Positions 16,412 to 24,752 of a DNA stretch of 64,000 bases are shown here, piece by piece; the stretch's first letter is position 1; each line of letters opens with the position of its first letter. The stretch spans positions 594,291 through 658,290 of the forward strand of contig NZ_JH591187.1 of assembly GCF_000242435.1 (NCBI RefSeq). Reading direction: 5' to 3'. The notes below the pieces were generated by a model. The model was not told the DNA's origin, did no database searches, and worked only from the letters and a program-made list of their open reading frames with translations. The position numbers and the translations under genes were made by a program. This DNA comes from Dialister succinatiphilus YIT 11850 (GTDB lineage Bacteria > Bacillota > Negativicutes > Veillonellales > Dialisteraceae).

Positions 16412-16427
16412 CAGGAGGAAGATTTAA

Positions 16428-16988
16428 ATGATTTCTAGTAATGATTTACGTCCCGGTATTACCGTTGAACTGGATGGCCAGGTTTGGCAGTGCGTTGAAT
16501 TTCTGCATGTAAAACCGGGCAAAGGGGCCGCTTTCGTACGTGCCAAGCTGAAAAACCTGCAGAATGGTTCCGTAGTGGAACGTAAATTCAATGCAGGCAT
16601 TAAGCTGCAGCCCGCAACAGTAGAACGCAAACCTATGCAGTATCTTTACGAAGCTGATGGCTCCTACTGCTTTATGGATACAGAAACTTATGAACAGATC
16701 ATGCTTAACAAGGAACAGCTGGGTGACAAGATCAACTTCCTGAAGGAAGAAATGGAATGCACCGTCATGTTCTTCAACGGCAACATCATCGGCGTAGATA
16801 TTCCGAATTCCGTAGAACTGAAGGTCGTTGAAACTGAACCCGGCATCCGCGGCGATACAGCAACCGGCGGCTCCAAACCGGCTAAACTGGAAACAGGCTA
16901 TACCGTTTCTGTTCCGCTGTTCATTAACGAAGGAGAAGTTCTCCGCATCGATACCCGTACCGGCGCATACATTGAACGTGTAAAATAA
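16428..16988 (+). CDS. efp: Translation elongation factor P
   Basis: A 186-aa protein of normal EF-P length with three beta-barrel domains. It relieves ribosome stalling at polyproline. The domain I loop reads KPGKGAAF, with Lys32 at the tip where EF-P is modified in many bacteria. The C-terminus has the conserved GDTATGG block and the closing [22 protein letters not shown] stands 8 bases before the ATG. It shares a transcript with the upstream M24 peptidase and the downstream Asp23-type genes. Confidence 0.97.
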   Translation: MISSNDLRPGITVELDGQVWQCVEFLHVKPGKGAAFVRAKLKNLQNGSVVERKFNAGIKLQPATVERKPMQYLYEADGSYCFMDTETYEQIMLNKEQLGDKINFLKEEMECTVMFFNGNIIGVDIPNSVELKVVETEPGIRGDTATGGSKPAKLETGYTVSVPLFINEGEVLRIDTRTGAYIERVK

Positions 16989-17000
16989 TCCGGTCATCCT

Positions 17001-17366
17001 ATGGAAACGGTATCTCAGGAAAATGATCTGGGAAAGGTGCGCCTGACGGACCGGGTGATTGCGATCACCGCCAGGGCGGCAGCGCTGACCGTTCCGGGCA
17101 TTGCAGGCATGGGGGAAACTTTTCTCCAGAGCCTTTCTTCCGTAATGTCCGACAAGGATACCGATGGCGTCCATGTAGGATTCAAGGACGGCGCTGTGGA
17201 GGTAGATCTCTATGTCTGCGTTCGTCACGGGATGCGGATTCCTGCGGTGGCTTTGAAGCTGCAGGAAACGGTGAAAGAAGCGTTGTCTGACTCTCTGGGT
17301 ATCCGGGTATCTGCGGTGAATGTGAATGTGTCCCAGGTTATTTTTGATAAGGATAAAGCAAAATGA
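17001..17366 (+). CDS. Asp23/Gls24 family envelope-stress protein
   Basis: A 121-aa protein with the Asp23/Gls24 (DUF322) pattern: RVIAITARAAALTVPGIAGM near the N-terminus, GVHVGFKDGAVEVDLYV in the middle and VNVNVSQVIF at the end. It is a cytoplasmic protein associated with membrane or envelope stress in Gram-positives. It overlaps the next gene by 4 bases and sits between efp and nusB, where this family is usually found in Bacillota. The ATG lies 12 bases after the efp stop, with only a weak ribosome-binding site. Confidence 0.88.
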   Translation: METVSQENDLGKVRLTDRVIAITARAAALTVPGIAGMGETFLQSLSSVMSDKDTDGVHVGFKDGAVEVDLYVCVRHGMRIPAVALKLQETVKEALSDSLGIRVSAVNVNVSQVIFDKDKAK

Positions 17367-17710
17367 GTCAGGATGAATCCGTTACCATCGTGCCGGAAGA
17401 GGAAGTGTATGAGAAAATCGAGAAGGCCGTACTGGCTCTTCCCGAGGTTTCTCATTTTACTGCCGACGGTTATCAGGAGATGATTTCCGGTATTTCCCAG
17501 GCCTTTGGCTTTCGTGGCCATAAGGGGCTTCTGCTGCGCCGCAGCAGAAAGAAGGGAATCAAGGTCTATATGTCCCTGGCCCTCCATAAAGGGTGCCGGG
17601 TCAATGAAACGGCCCGCTATATACAGATGGTAGTGAGAAATCTTCTCCTTTCCCTTACCGATGAAACCATTTATGGAATCGATGTAACCATTACTGATAT
17701 TGTGGATTGA
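17363..17710 (+). CDS. Divergent Asp23/Gls24-like protein
   Basis: A 115-aa protein that starts within the stop of the previous gene (ATGA overlap). It keeps the family pattern more weakly: EKIEKAVLALPEVSHF, KGIKVYMSLALHKGCRVNET and VRNLLLSL, ending IDVTITDIVD. I read it as a second, diverged Asp23-type subunit that may pair with its neighbour. No enzyme motifs or membrane segments are present. The family assignment is inferred from pattern and position. Confidence 0.65.
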   Translation: MSQDESVTIVPEEEVYEKIEKAVLALPEVSHFTADGYQEMISGISQAFGFRGHKGLLLRRSRKKGIKVYMSLALHKGCRVNETARYIQMVVRNLLLSLTDETIYGIDVTITDIVD

Positions 17711-17721
17711 AAGAGGTCATC

Positions 17722-18108
17722 ATGAGCAGAAGAAATGCAAGAGAATATGCTCTCAAGGTTTTATATTCCCGGGAGCTGAATCCGGATACGGAAACGATTG
17801 ATTCCGACGGATTGGAGTTATCCGAAAAGGACAGGGATTTTGCAGATGCTCTGGTGAAGGCGGTATCTGACCATGGAGAAATCGATGATATGATTTCTGC
17901 TCATGTGACGAACTGGTCTCTTTCCCAGCTGAATGTGGTGGATAAGAATATCCTTCGCCTGGCGCTGGCTGAATTCCATTTCATGGGTGATGAGGCGGAA
18001 GACAGGAAGCTGATTATCAATGAAGCTGTGGAAATGGCCAAAGTCTACGGCGGTGAATCCTCTTACCGCTTTATTAACGGCGTTTTAGATAAGGCAATGA
18101 AAGGATAA
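17722..18108 (+). CDS. nusB: Transcription antitermination protein NusB
   Basis: A 128-aa helical RNA-binding protein that begins with the NusB signature SRRNAREYALKVLYSREL. It ends with the conserved IINEAVEMAKVYGGESSYRF and INGVLDK. NusB binds boxA RNA with S10 in rRNA antitermination. AGAGGT lies 5 bases before ATG 17722; a TTG at 17707 would overlap the previous stop and is not needed. The next gene begins 2 bases after the stop. Confidence 0.95.
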   Translation: MSRRNAREYALKVLYSRELNPDTETIDSDGLELSEKDRDFADALVKAVSDHGEIDDMISAHVTNWSLSQLNVVDKNILRLALAEFHFMGDEAEDRKLIINEAVEMAKVYGGESSYRFINGVLDKAMKG

Positions 18109-18110
18109 TT

Positions 18111-19049
18111 ATGGCCAGGTTTCTTGGAATAGATACCAGCTGCTACACTACATCGGCCGCTGTTTATGACTCTTCCGGGGAGCTGGCAGGGGAAGAAAGG
18201 ATCGTGCTGTCTGTGAAGGAGGGAAACCGGGGACTTTCCCAGTCCCAGATGGTTTTCCAGCACACGAAAAATCTTCCTGTCATTCTGCAGAAATTATCTC
18301 CTTTACTGCAGGATATCAAAGGAATAGGAGTATCTTCTTTTCCACGGAGGCGGGCAGATTCCTACATGCCCGCTTTTCTTGTTGGCAAAGGAGCTGCCTT
18401 TTCCCTTGCTGCTGTGCTTCATGTACCGGTATTTGAATTCAGCCATCAGGAAAATCATGCGATGGCTGCCTTGAGAAAAGAACCTTCCCTGTGGGGGAAG
18501 CCTTTTTATATGATGCATATGTCCGGCGGCACGCAGGATGTGCTTTCCTGCACCTGGGAAGGGGAATTCATGGAAATTAAAACCCTTATGGACTCCCGTG
18601 ACATTACGGCCGGCCAGTTCATTGACCGGATCGGGGTAGCGCTGGGTCTTCACTTTCCCTGCGGTAAAGAATTGGAAAAACTGGCTCTTGATGGACGCCA
18701 TATTTACCATATTCCCCGTTCTTCGGTGAAAGGTTCCTTTTCTTTCTCCGGTCCGGAAACGAAAGTACAGAGGGACATCGCATCGGGACAGTACAATAAA
18801 GAGGATATAGCGGAAGGGGTGCTGGAGCATATTGGGAAAGCACTGGATAAAGAGCTCACCGCCTATCCTTTCAAAAATGACCGTCCCTTCATTGCCGTAG
18901 GCGGTGTCATGTCTAATCGGTACCTTAGAAACAGGGTAGAAGAAATTCTCGGAAAAAAGGGGATCAAAGCCTACTTTGCCGATATCACTGCCAGCAGCGA
19001 TAATGCCACGGGGAATGCCTTCGGGGCGTATATGCTGGCTGAGGCTTGA
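18111..19049 (+). CDS. Kae1/TsaD-like (peptidase M22 family) ATPase paralogue
   Basis: A 312-aa protein of the ASKHA fold with N-terminal LGIDTSCYTTSAAVYD, the metal-binding HxxxH motif as H112-QEN-H116, and the C-terminal VGGVMSNRYLR and NATGNAFGAY segments. TsaD makes the t6A modification of tRNA. This protein is shorter and more divergent, and lies in the nusB-xseA neighbourhood where Clostridia and Negativicutes carry a second Kae1-type protein. It is therefore probably a paralogue rather than TsaD itself; the true role is unknown. It is tightly coupled to nusB. Confidence 0.78.
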   Translation: MARFLGIDTSCYTTSAAVYDSSGELAGEERIVLSVKEGNRGLSQSQMVFQHTKNLPVILQKLSPLLQDIKGIGVSSFPRRRADSYMPAFLVGKGAAFSLAAVLHVPVFEFSHQENHAMAALRKEPSLWGKPFYMMHMSGGTQDVLSCTWEGEFMEIKTLMDSRDITAGQFIDRIGVALGLHFPCGKELEKLALDGRHIYHIPRSSVKGSFSFSGPETKVQRDIASGQYNKEDIAEGVLEHIGKALDKELTAYPFKNDRPFIAVGGVMSNRYLRNRVEEILGKKGIKAYFADITASSDNATGNAFGAYMLAEA

Positions 19050-19428
19050 GGGTTGCTGGCGGCTAGTGGCTGGGGAGCCCCGCCTCCCACTCGTCATCCT
19101 GAGCAAAGCGAAGGATCTCGGTAAGAATAGTAAGTGAGAGGAGTACCGGTAAATACCAGTCGGCGGGAAGTGTGCTTCAGGTACCAGGCCCCTGCATGAA
19201 TTCCAATGACGTCATCCTCGCCACGCACCGAGATTCTTCACTGCGTTCAGAATGACAGGAGTCAAGGGGCCATCCCATGACCGGTGCTTGCTCAATTTCT
19301 TCCCGCCTCCCACCTTCCCCTTGAGCGAAGCACACAACCCTTCTACACAACCCGCCGCCGTCAGGCGGCCATAACCTTCGGCCCGTAGGGCCGTCCACCC
19401 TCACGCCCAAAGGGCGTGTCATAAAACT
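19050..19428. repeat. Composite intergenic repeat, copy D
   Basis: The gap between the Kae1-like gene and xseA consists of a GGCTAGTGGCTGGGG run, a CATCCTGAGCAAAGCGAAGG module (19094 on), a TACCGGTAAATACCAGTCGG block, an inverted CATTCTGAACGC-type module (about 19235) and a hairpin chain. The chain has GCCGCC/GGCGGC, CGGCCC/GGGCCG and ACGCCC/GGGCGT. The last hairpin ends about 9 bases before the xseA ATG and occupies the place of a ribosome-binding site. Confidence 0.8.
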
Positions 19429-20493
19429 ATGAAAATCTACAGCGTAAATGAATGCACCCGCCTTCTGGCAGGGCGCATGAAGAAAGATTATATTTTCAGC
19501 CATGTGGCTGTACGGGGGACCATTTCTTCCGTTCATACCCACTTTTCCGGCGTCACCTATTTCACTCTTCTTGGTGAGGAGTCCCGGCTTTTCTGCGTCA
19601 TCGGCCGCATGGGCAGTTCTTTTCTCACCCGGAACCTTATGAGCGGCATGGAGGCTACGGTAATCGGGGATATCCGGTTCAATACTCTTTCCGGCTGGCC
19701 CAGTCTTTTCGTGGAACGGGTCATGGATATTCATAAAAGCCGGAACCAGGAAGAGAAAGAAGATATGGTGAAGGAACTGGAAAGAGAAGGCTACTTTGAT
19801 CCTTTACGAAAGAAAGGGCTTCCTCCTTTTCCTTTTCATATCGGCATCATTTCCTCTGAAAGTGGCGCCGTGGTCCATGATATTGTGAAAACGGCGGGGC
19901 TTCGGAATCCCTGCGTCCGGTTTACCCTTTACAGTACATCGGTGCAGGGGGAAGAAGCAGCCCGGGACATGGCGGATAGGATTCGTGAAGCCTGCAGGGC
20001 GGAGGACAAACCGGATATACTGATACTGGCCCGCGGCGGCGGGGCAGAGGATGATCTTGGCCCTTTCAATGAAAGAATCCTTTTGGATGCAATTCATGAA
20101 AGTACTATTCCTTTAATTTCCGCTGTAGGTCATGAAACGGATACCACTCTATCGGACCTTACGGCAGACCGGAGGGCATCTACGCCCACCCAGGCCGCAG
20201 AAATAGCCATACCGGAAAGGACAGTGTGGCTCTCCCTTCTAAGGGACAGGATCAGGGAGCTGGAAGAGGGGCGAAAATCCTGTTTCCTTTCTAAAAAACA
20301 GGAAATTGCAGATATGCTGATTTCCATGAAGGAACACACTTCACCAAAGGGTCTGCAGGATCTTCGCCGGGAGATTCAATCGCAGGTTCTGCTTTTGGAC
20401 CAGCAAAAGGAAATGCAGCTCAAATCCCGTTATCGGAGTGTGCTGGAATCGCTCATGAGCCTGCAGAAATGGAGTAGCGGACATGGAAACTAA
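19429..20493 (+). CDS. xseA: Exodeoxyribonuclease VII large subunit
   Basis: A 354-aa protein with an OB-fold N-terminal domain (residues 3-95; YSVNECTRLL, then HVAVRGTISSVHTHFSGVTY). The catalytic domain follows, with GIISSESGAVVHDI, ILARGGGAEDDLGPFNE, SAVGHETDTTLSDLTADRRA and STPTQAAE. ExoVII degrades single-stranded DNA. At 354 aa it is shorter than usual (400-450), owing to a shortened C-terminal coiled coil, and may form a smaller complex with XseB. No Shine-Dalgarno is visible before ATG 19429; the site is occupied by a repeat hairpin. It overlaps xseB by 11 bases. Confidence 0.93.
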   Translation: MKIYSVNECTRLLAGRMKKDYIFSHVAVRGTISSVHTHFSGVTYFTLLGEESRLFCVIGRMGSSFLTRNLMSGMEATVIGDIRFNTLSGWPSLFVERVMDIHKSRNQEEKEDMVKELEREGYFDPLRKKGLPPFPFHIGIISSESGAVVHDIVKTAGLRNPCVRFTLYSTSVQGEEAARDMADRIREACRAEDKPDILILARGGGAEDDLGPFNERILLDAIHESTIPLISAVGHETDTTLSDLTADRRASTPTQAAEIAIPERTVWLSLLRDRIRELEEGRKSCFLSKKQEIADMLISMKEHTSPKGLQDLRREIQSQVLLLDQQKEMQLKSRYRSVLESLMSLQKWSSGHGN

Positions 20494-20746
20494 GTCAATG
20501 ACTTTTGAAAAAAGTATGGAAACCTTAAAAGAAGCTGCCCGCCGGATTTCTTCCGGAGAAATCAGTATCGATGAAATGGCTGCTGTTTATAAAAAGGGTA
20601 TGGAAGCGGCTGACCGCTGTTTGTCCATCTTAAATGAAGTGGATGGAGAGCTGGCAGTGATTTCACAAAAGACAGAAGATTTACTGACAAAGGAGATGGA
20701 GTCCCATGATTCAGGAAATACTGAAAGAAAAGCAGAAACTCATTAA
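20483..20746 (+). CDS. xseB: Exodeoxyribonuclease VII small subunit
   Basis: An 87-aa helical protein with the XseB pattern TFEKSMETLKEAARRISSGE followed by SIDEMAAVYKKGMEA. It binds the coiled-coil arm of XseA. Its start lies inside the xseA end, and its own C-terminus overlaps the following ispA gene by 41 bases, an unusually long overlap. The C-terminal tail beyond residue 70 (KEMESHDSGNTERKAE) is encoded in that overlap and is probably dispensable. Confidence 0.92.
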   Translation: METKSMTFEKSMETLKEAARRISSGEISIDEMAAVYKKGMEAADRCLSILNEVDGELAVISQKTEDLLTKEMESHDSGNTERKAETH

Positions 20747-21584
20747 TCACAGGCTGGCCCTTCTTTTAAAGGCGGACCGGGTGGAACATGAGACTCTTTA
20801 CAGCGCCATGAATTACAGTCTGCTGGCGGGAGGCAAGCGGATCCGGCCTTTCCTTTTTCTCACGGTACTGGATATACTTGGCGTGGACAGCGGTCTTTAT
20901 ATAGATGCTGCCTGCGCTTTGGAATGCGTGCATACCTATTCCCTGATTCATGATGATCTGCCTGCCATGGATAATGATGATTACCGCCGCGGCCGGCTGA
21001 CAAACCACAAGGTTTACGGCGCCGGCATGGCTACGCAGGCAGGGGACGGCCTTTTGACCTTTGCATTCCAGCTTCTCTCGGAGCAGAAACAGATAGCTTC
21101 TGATATCCGTGTAGAACTGATTTCCCTCCTGGCCCGCGCTGCCGGTCCGGAGGGCATGGTGGGGGGACAGGCTCATGATATAGAGGCGGAAGGAAAGCAT
21201 CTCACTCTTTCTGAACTTAAAATTCTGGATGCCTGCAAAACGGGCTGCCTTCTTTCTGCTCCCGTATCCATGGCCTGCGCTGTGGCAGGAACGGCGCTGA
21301 AAGACAGGGTGCTTCTTGAGAACTTCGCTGCCCATCTGGGCCTCCTTTTCCAGATCACCGACGACCTTCTGGATGAAAAAGGAAATCTGGAGGATATGGG
21401 CAAAATGCCTGGACAGGACGAAAAGGACCATAAATCCACCTTCGTTACCATTCTTGGCGTGGAAGAAGCAGAGAAATACGCAGAAGAAGAAGGGGCCCTG
21501 GCAAAAGAAGCATTGGCAAAACTTCCTTTTGATAGTACAATTCTCTATGAACTCACCGATCTGCTGCTGCATAGAAAGAAATAA
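20706..21584 (+). CDS. ispA: Farnesyl/geranyl diphosphate synthase (polyprenyl synthetase)
   Basis: A 292-aa class I prenyl transferase that condenses IPP with DMAPP or GPP to make farnesyl diphosphate. The first Asp-rich motif DDLPAMDND is at about 82-90, with GGKRIRP before it. The second motif DDLLDE is at about 219. GGQAHDIEAEG and the KTGCL segment are also conserved. GGAGATGGAGTCCC lies before ATG 20706, which is inside xseB. The order xseA-xseB-ispA is standard in Bacillota. Chain length (C15) is inferred from family resemblance. Confidence 0.93.
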   Translation: MIQEILKEKQKLINHRLALLLKADRVEHETLYSAMNYSLLAGGKRIRPFLFLTVLDILGVDSGLYIDAACALECVHTYSLIHDDLPAMDNDDYRRGRLTNHKVYGAGMATQAGDGLLTFAFQLLSEQKQIASDIRVELISLLARAAGPEGMVGGQAHDIEAEGKHLTLSELKILDACKTGCLLSAPVSMACAVAGTALKDRVLLENFAAHLGLLFQITDDLLDEKGNLEDMGKMPGQDEKDHKSTFVTILGVEEAEKYAEEEGALAKEALAKLPFDSTILYELTDLLLHRKK

Positions 21585-21587
21585 TGG

Positions 21588-22438
21588 ACAAGCGCCTTAT
21601 GGCGCGGTCGGGACCGGGATCGGTGCGGTGCTTGCCGGTATTCCCGTAGGTTGACGCGGCTTCGCCGCGAGGGTTGATGGCGCCGCCGGGCCTTTGGCCC
21701 TGGGCGCCAAGGGTTCTGTCCGGGACTGGCTGACGCCTTCCGGACGGGTTGAGGGCTCCCGCCCTAGGGAGTTATATAGTACTGTGGAGGTCCTGCATAG
21801 GATCTCCAAGTCAGCCAAAGTAGGCCCTTAGCCTGCCCATTAAAGGGCTTACCTATTGGTTGGCTGACCGTGCCCGCTGGCGAGGTACGGCGCCTTCGGC
21901 GCCATTTCTTATGCCGCCTTTGGCGGCTAAAACCATACAACCGCCCTGCGGGCGTTGGAAATGCATCCCCCTTTGGTGGCTGGCGCCACCACCTTCCCCC
22001 CACTTCGTGGTGGGACTATGGGTACTTAGCCATGGAGCCATGTCTCTACAGGAAAGCATAGAAATCTATTCTGCCCCCTGAATAGGGGTGGCAAGGGAAC
22101 ACGATTCGTAAGGAAGCGAAGCGACCTGAGAATCGTGTGACACGCTTTCCCGTGGAGAAGTCCGGCGCAGCCCGGAAAGGGGGTGGCGAGCCAGTCAGCA
22201 GAATGTTTTTCATGCTATATGACTCATAAAGCCAATTCCGTAACGCTGGCTTTATACTCATCGCCCGATAGGGCGATACCACAACCCTCGGCCTGAAAGG
22301 CCGTCAAATTTAAGAACCCTTGGGCCTGAAAGGGCCCATCAATCCTAAGAACCTTTCCCTTCACAACCCGCCGCCGTGAGGCGGCCACAACCCTCGGGCG
22401 AAAGGCCCGTCAACCCTCACACCGCAGGTGTGTTAATT
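21588..22438. repeat. Composite intergenic repeat, copy E
   Basis: An 850-bp gap filled by repeat modules in the same order as copy G, with one addition. They are: a GGGACC/GGGATC run, hairpin CGCGGC/GCCGCG, GGCGCC-type hairpin, CTGTCCGGGACTGGCTGACG block, hairpin GGAGGTCCT/AGGATCTCC (21786-21807), GGCGCCTTCGGCGCC, GGTGGC/GCCACC hairpin, CAGGAAAGCATAGA block, and arms ACACGATTC/GAATCGTGT 22 bases apart (22099-22138). It ends in a hairpin chain: ATCGCCC/GGGCGAT, CGGCCT/AGGCCG, TGGGCC/GGCCCA, GCCGCC/GGCGGC and ACACC/GGTGT. The chain leads directly into tlyA. No gene was found. Confidence 0.8.
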
Positions 22439-22457
22439 TTCAAAAAGAGGTTTCACA

Positions 22458-23279
22458 TTGGCTAACCAGAAAGTAAAAAAAGAACGGCTTGACGTGCTCC
22501 TGGTGGAGCAGGGATTTTTTGAAAGCCGGGAGAATGCAAAACGTCATATTATGGAAGGCATTATTCTTGTAAATGATGTGCCTGTAGATAAAGCGGGAAC
22601 GAAGGTGCCGGTGGACGCCAGGCTCCGCATCAAAGGCCATGTTATGCCTTATGTGGGCCGCGGCGGTTTCAAGCTGGAAAAGGCGCTGAAAACATTTTCC
22701 ATTGATCTTAAAGGGAAAGTGATGGCCGATATCGGCGCTTCCACCGGCGGTTTCACGGACTGCGCCCTGCAGAACGGGGCGGCAAAGGTATTTGCCATTG
22801 ATGTGGGTACCAACCAGTTGGACTGGAAGCTTCGTTCCAATCCGCAGGTGGTGAACATGGAGAAAACCAATATCAAGGTGGTGACGAAGGACCTTCTGGG
22901 AGAAATGGTGGATTTCATTTCTACGGACGTTTCCTTTATTTCCGTTACGAAAATCATTCCTGCCGTACACTCCATTCTGAAGGAAGAGGGATCTCTGGTT
23001 ATCCTTATTAAACCCCAGTTCGAGGCAGGCCGTGAAAAGGTAGGGAAGGGTGGAATTATCAAGGACCCCAAGGTACATGCCGAAGTAATTGAAGATACGC
23101 TTCAGGCTTTTAAGGAAGAGCATCTTTACTGCCATGGCCTTACCTATTCGCCCATTAAGGGGGGCTCCGGAAATATTGAATTTCTTGCCTGGCTGAAGCA
23201 GACGCCGCCGGAAAAGGAAATAAGGGCAGCGGATATGGTGAAAGTGGTGGAGGAAGCCCACAGCGGGTTGAAAGGATAA
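22458..23279 (+). CDS. tlyA: TlyA family rRNA 2'-O-methyltransferase / hemolysin-like protein
   Basis: A 273-aa protein with an N-terminal S4 RNA-binding domain (ERLDVLLVEQGFFESRENAK, residues 8-65) and an FtsJ-like methyltransferase domain. The domain has GRGGFKLEKAL, the SAM-binding DIGASTGGFTDCAL, and IKPQFEAG near 190. TlyA methylates rRNA riboses; hemolysin activity is historical naming. The start is TTG 22458, with AGAGG about 8 bases upstream; no in-frame ATG fits the S4 start. It is followed 3 bases later by nadK, a usual pairing. Confidence 0.93.
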   Translation: MANQKVKKERLDVLLVEQGFFESRENAKRHIMEGIILVNDVPVDKAGTKVPVDARLRIKGHVMPYVGRGGFKLEKALKTFSIDLKGKVMADIGASTGGFTDCALQNGAAKVFAIDVGTNQLDWKLRSNPQVVNMEKTNIKVVTKDLLGEMVDFISTDVSFISVTKIIPAVHSILKEEGSLVILIKPQFEAGREKVGKGGIIKDPKVHAEVIEDTLQAFKEEHLYCHGLTYSPIKGGSGNIEFLAWLKQTPPEKEIRAADMVKVVEEAHSGLKG

Positions 23280-23282
23280 GAA

Positions 23283-24161
23283 ATGAAATTTGGCATTTAC
23301 CCGAACCTCGGGAAAAAGGATTTAAAAATGGCTCTGGAAAGGCTGACCGCTCTTTTGAGAGATAAGAATATAGATTACAGCCTGCCTCTTTCCATGAAAA
23401 AAGGCCTGATGGACATGGGTTTTACAGAGGATACCTATGAAACCGATGAATCCATGGGAAAAAGGGATTTTATCCTGTCCGTGGGAGGTGACGGTTCCTT
23501 TCTCGGCGCTGCCCGCGCATTCAGGGATTATCCTGTTCTCATGGCGGGGCTCCATCTGGGAGATTTAGGCTTTTTAAATTCCATGACCTTAAGGGATATG
23601 GAAAAAAGGGTGGACCAGATTCTGTCGGGAGATTATCAGGAAGAGCATCGCCTCTATCTTTCCGCTGCTTTGATTCATGGGGATGGGAGAAAAGAGAAAC
23701 TGCCCACCGTGCTGAATGATGTGGTCATCGGCCATGCCTCCATCGGCCAGCTGGCAAGGATCCGTCTTTTCATTAATGACAGCTTCATTCAGGAATATGC
23801 GGCCGACGGGCTTATCATTTCATCGCCCACCGGTTCCACCGGCTATTCCCTTTCCTGCGGAGGCCCCGTGCTTGGGCCTTCTGATGACCGGATCATCATC
23901 GTCCCTATCTGCGCCCACACGCTGCAGCGTTTTGCCATGGTTCTTTCCAGGGATGATGTGGTTAAAATCACTGTACCGGAAAGAGAAAAGGAACTCTGTC
24001 TTTCTCTTGATGGAGCCTGCACCTTCCGTTTTAACAAAACGGACACTTTACTGGTCAGAAGCATAGAAAAACCGATCCGTTTCCTTCGTTTCAGGGACCA
24101 GGATTTCTTTGGAAGTATAACAAGGAAATTGGTAAGGAAAGTGGCGGACTGCGGGAAGTAG
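23283..24161 (+). CDS. nadK: NAD kinase
   Basis: A 292-aa enzyme that phosphorylates NAD to NADP. It has the signature GGDGSFLGAAR, the LNDVVIG segment, and DGLIISSPTGSTGYSLSCGG, the core substrate-binding loop. Length is normal. The sequence AAAGGATAAGAA before the ATG provides the ribosome-binding site within the end of tlyA. A GGACAGGCC/GGCTTGTCC-type hairpin right after the stop belongs to the repeat family and may also end the transcript. Confidence 0.95.
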   Translation: MKFGIYPNLGKKDLKMALERLTALLRDKNIDYSLPLSMKKGLMDMGFTEDTYETDESMGKRDFILSVGGDGSFLGAARAFRDYPVLMAGLHLGDLGFLNSMTLRDMEKRVDQILSGDYQEEHRLYLSAALIHGDGRKEKLPTVLNDVVIGHASIGQLARIRLFINDSFIQEYAADGLIISSPTGSTGYSLSCGGPVLGPSDDRIIIVPICAHTLQRFAMVLSRDDVVKITVPEREKELCLSLDGACTFRFNKTDTLLVRSIEKPIRFLRFRDQDFFGSITRKLVRKVADCGK

Positions 24162-24162
24162 G

Positions 24163-24255
24163 ACAGGCCCCTTTGAGGCTTGTCCATCATGGCGCCAGTT
24201 TGTATAAAACCGTACCATCGGACTTTCGGCCGTGGGAAAACAGGCAGACTGACGC
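24163..24255. repeat. Repeat fragment, copy F
   Basis: A short hairpin with a CTTGTCC arm is followed by GCGCCAGTTTGTATAAAACC and GGGAAAACAGGCA. The same two blocks, with a different hairpin between them, occur at about 33.16-33.23 kb. Both copies have a CTTTCG loop. Confidence 0.6.
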
Positions 24256-24307
24256 AAGGCCCGGTGGCAGGGATTTTCTCCGCTGCGTCTGGAAATCAAA
24301 ATTTCTA

Positions 24308-24336
24308 TTGACATTCCCTTTTTCTTTTTGTATAAT
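24308..24336 (+). promoter_or_regulatory. Consensus sigma-A promoter of rplU
   Basis: TTGACA (24308-24313), a 17-base spacer and TATAAT (24331-24336): a perfect match to the consensus. It drives the rplU-prp-rpmA operon. Confidence 0.92.
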
Positions 24337-24342
24337 AATCAA

Positions 24343-24436
24343 GTCATTGTACATAGGTGCCATGACGCAACCGCACGAATAAGGCTTTGAAAATGCAGAA
24401 ATGCTGCCTGCATCGGCGAGTATAGTAAAGAGGAGG
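24343..24436 (+). promoter_or_regulatory. Putative L21-type ribosomal leader
   Basis: The roughly 95-base leader between the promoter and rplU contains GGTGCCATGACGCAACC and AAGGCTTTGAAAATGC. This recalls the L21 leader of Bacillota, in which the ribosomal protein represses its own operon. The match is from memory and by eye; the structure was not computed. Confidence 0.5.
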
Positions 24437-24443
24437 TGCACAA

Positions 24444-24752
24444 ATGTACGCAATTATCAAAACCGGTGGAAAACAGTACGTTGTTGAAGAAGGCAAGGTT
24501 ATTTCCATCGAAAAACTGGACGTTGAAGAAGGCGCTGAAGTAACTTTTGATGAAGTTCTTCTGGTTTCCGGAGATGACGTCAAGATTGGCCAGCCCAACG
24601 TAGCAGGTGCCAAGGTAACAGGCAAGGTTCTTGAACAGGGTAAGGAACGCAAGATCCGTATCTTCAAGTACAAGGCTAAGTCCAACTACCGCCGCCGCCA
24701 GGGCCATCGTCAGCCTTTCACAAAGGTAAAGATTGAAAAAATCGAAGCATAA
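24444..24752 (+). CDS. rplU: 50S ribosomal protein L21
   Basis: A 102-aa protein with the L21 pattern [20 protein letters not shown], and the C-terminal [20 protein letters not shown] that binds 23S rRNA. GAGGAGGTG lies 6-7 bases before the ATG. It is first in the rplU-prp-rpmA operon; the prp start codon shares the last base of its stop codon. Confidence 0.98.
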   Translation: MYAIIKTGGKQYVVEEGKVISIEKLDVEEGAEVTFDEVLLVSGDDVKIGQPNVAGAKVTGKVLEQGKERKIRIFKYKAKSNYRRRQGHRQPFTKVKIEKIEA

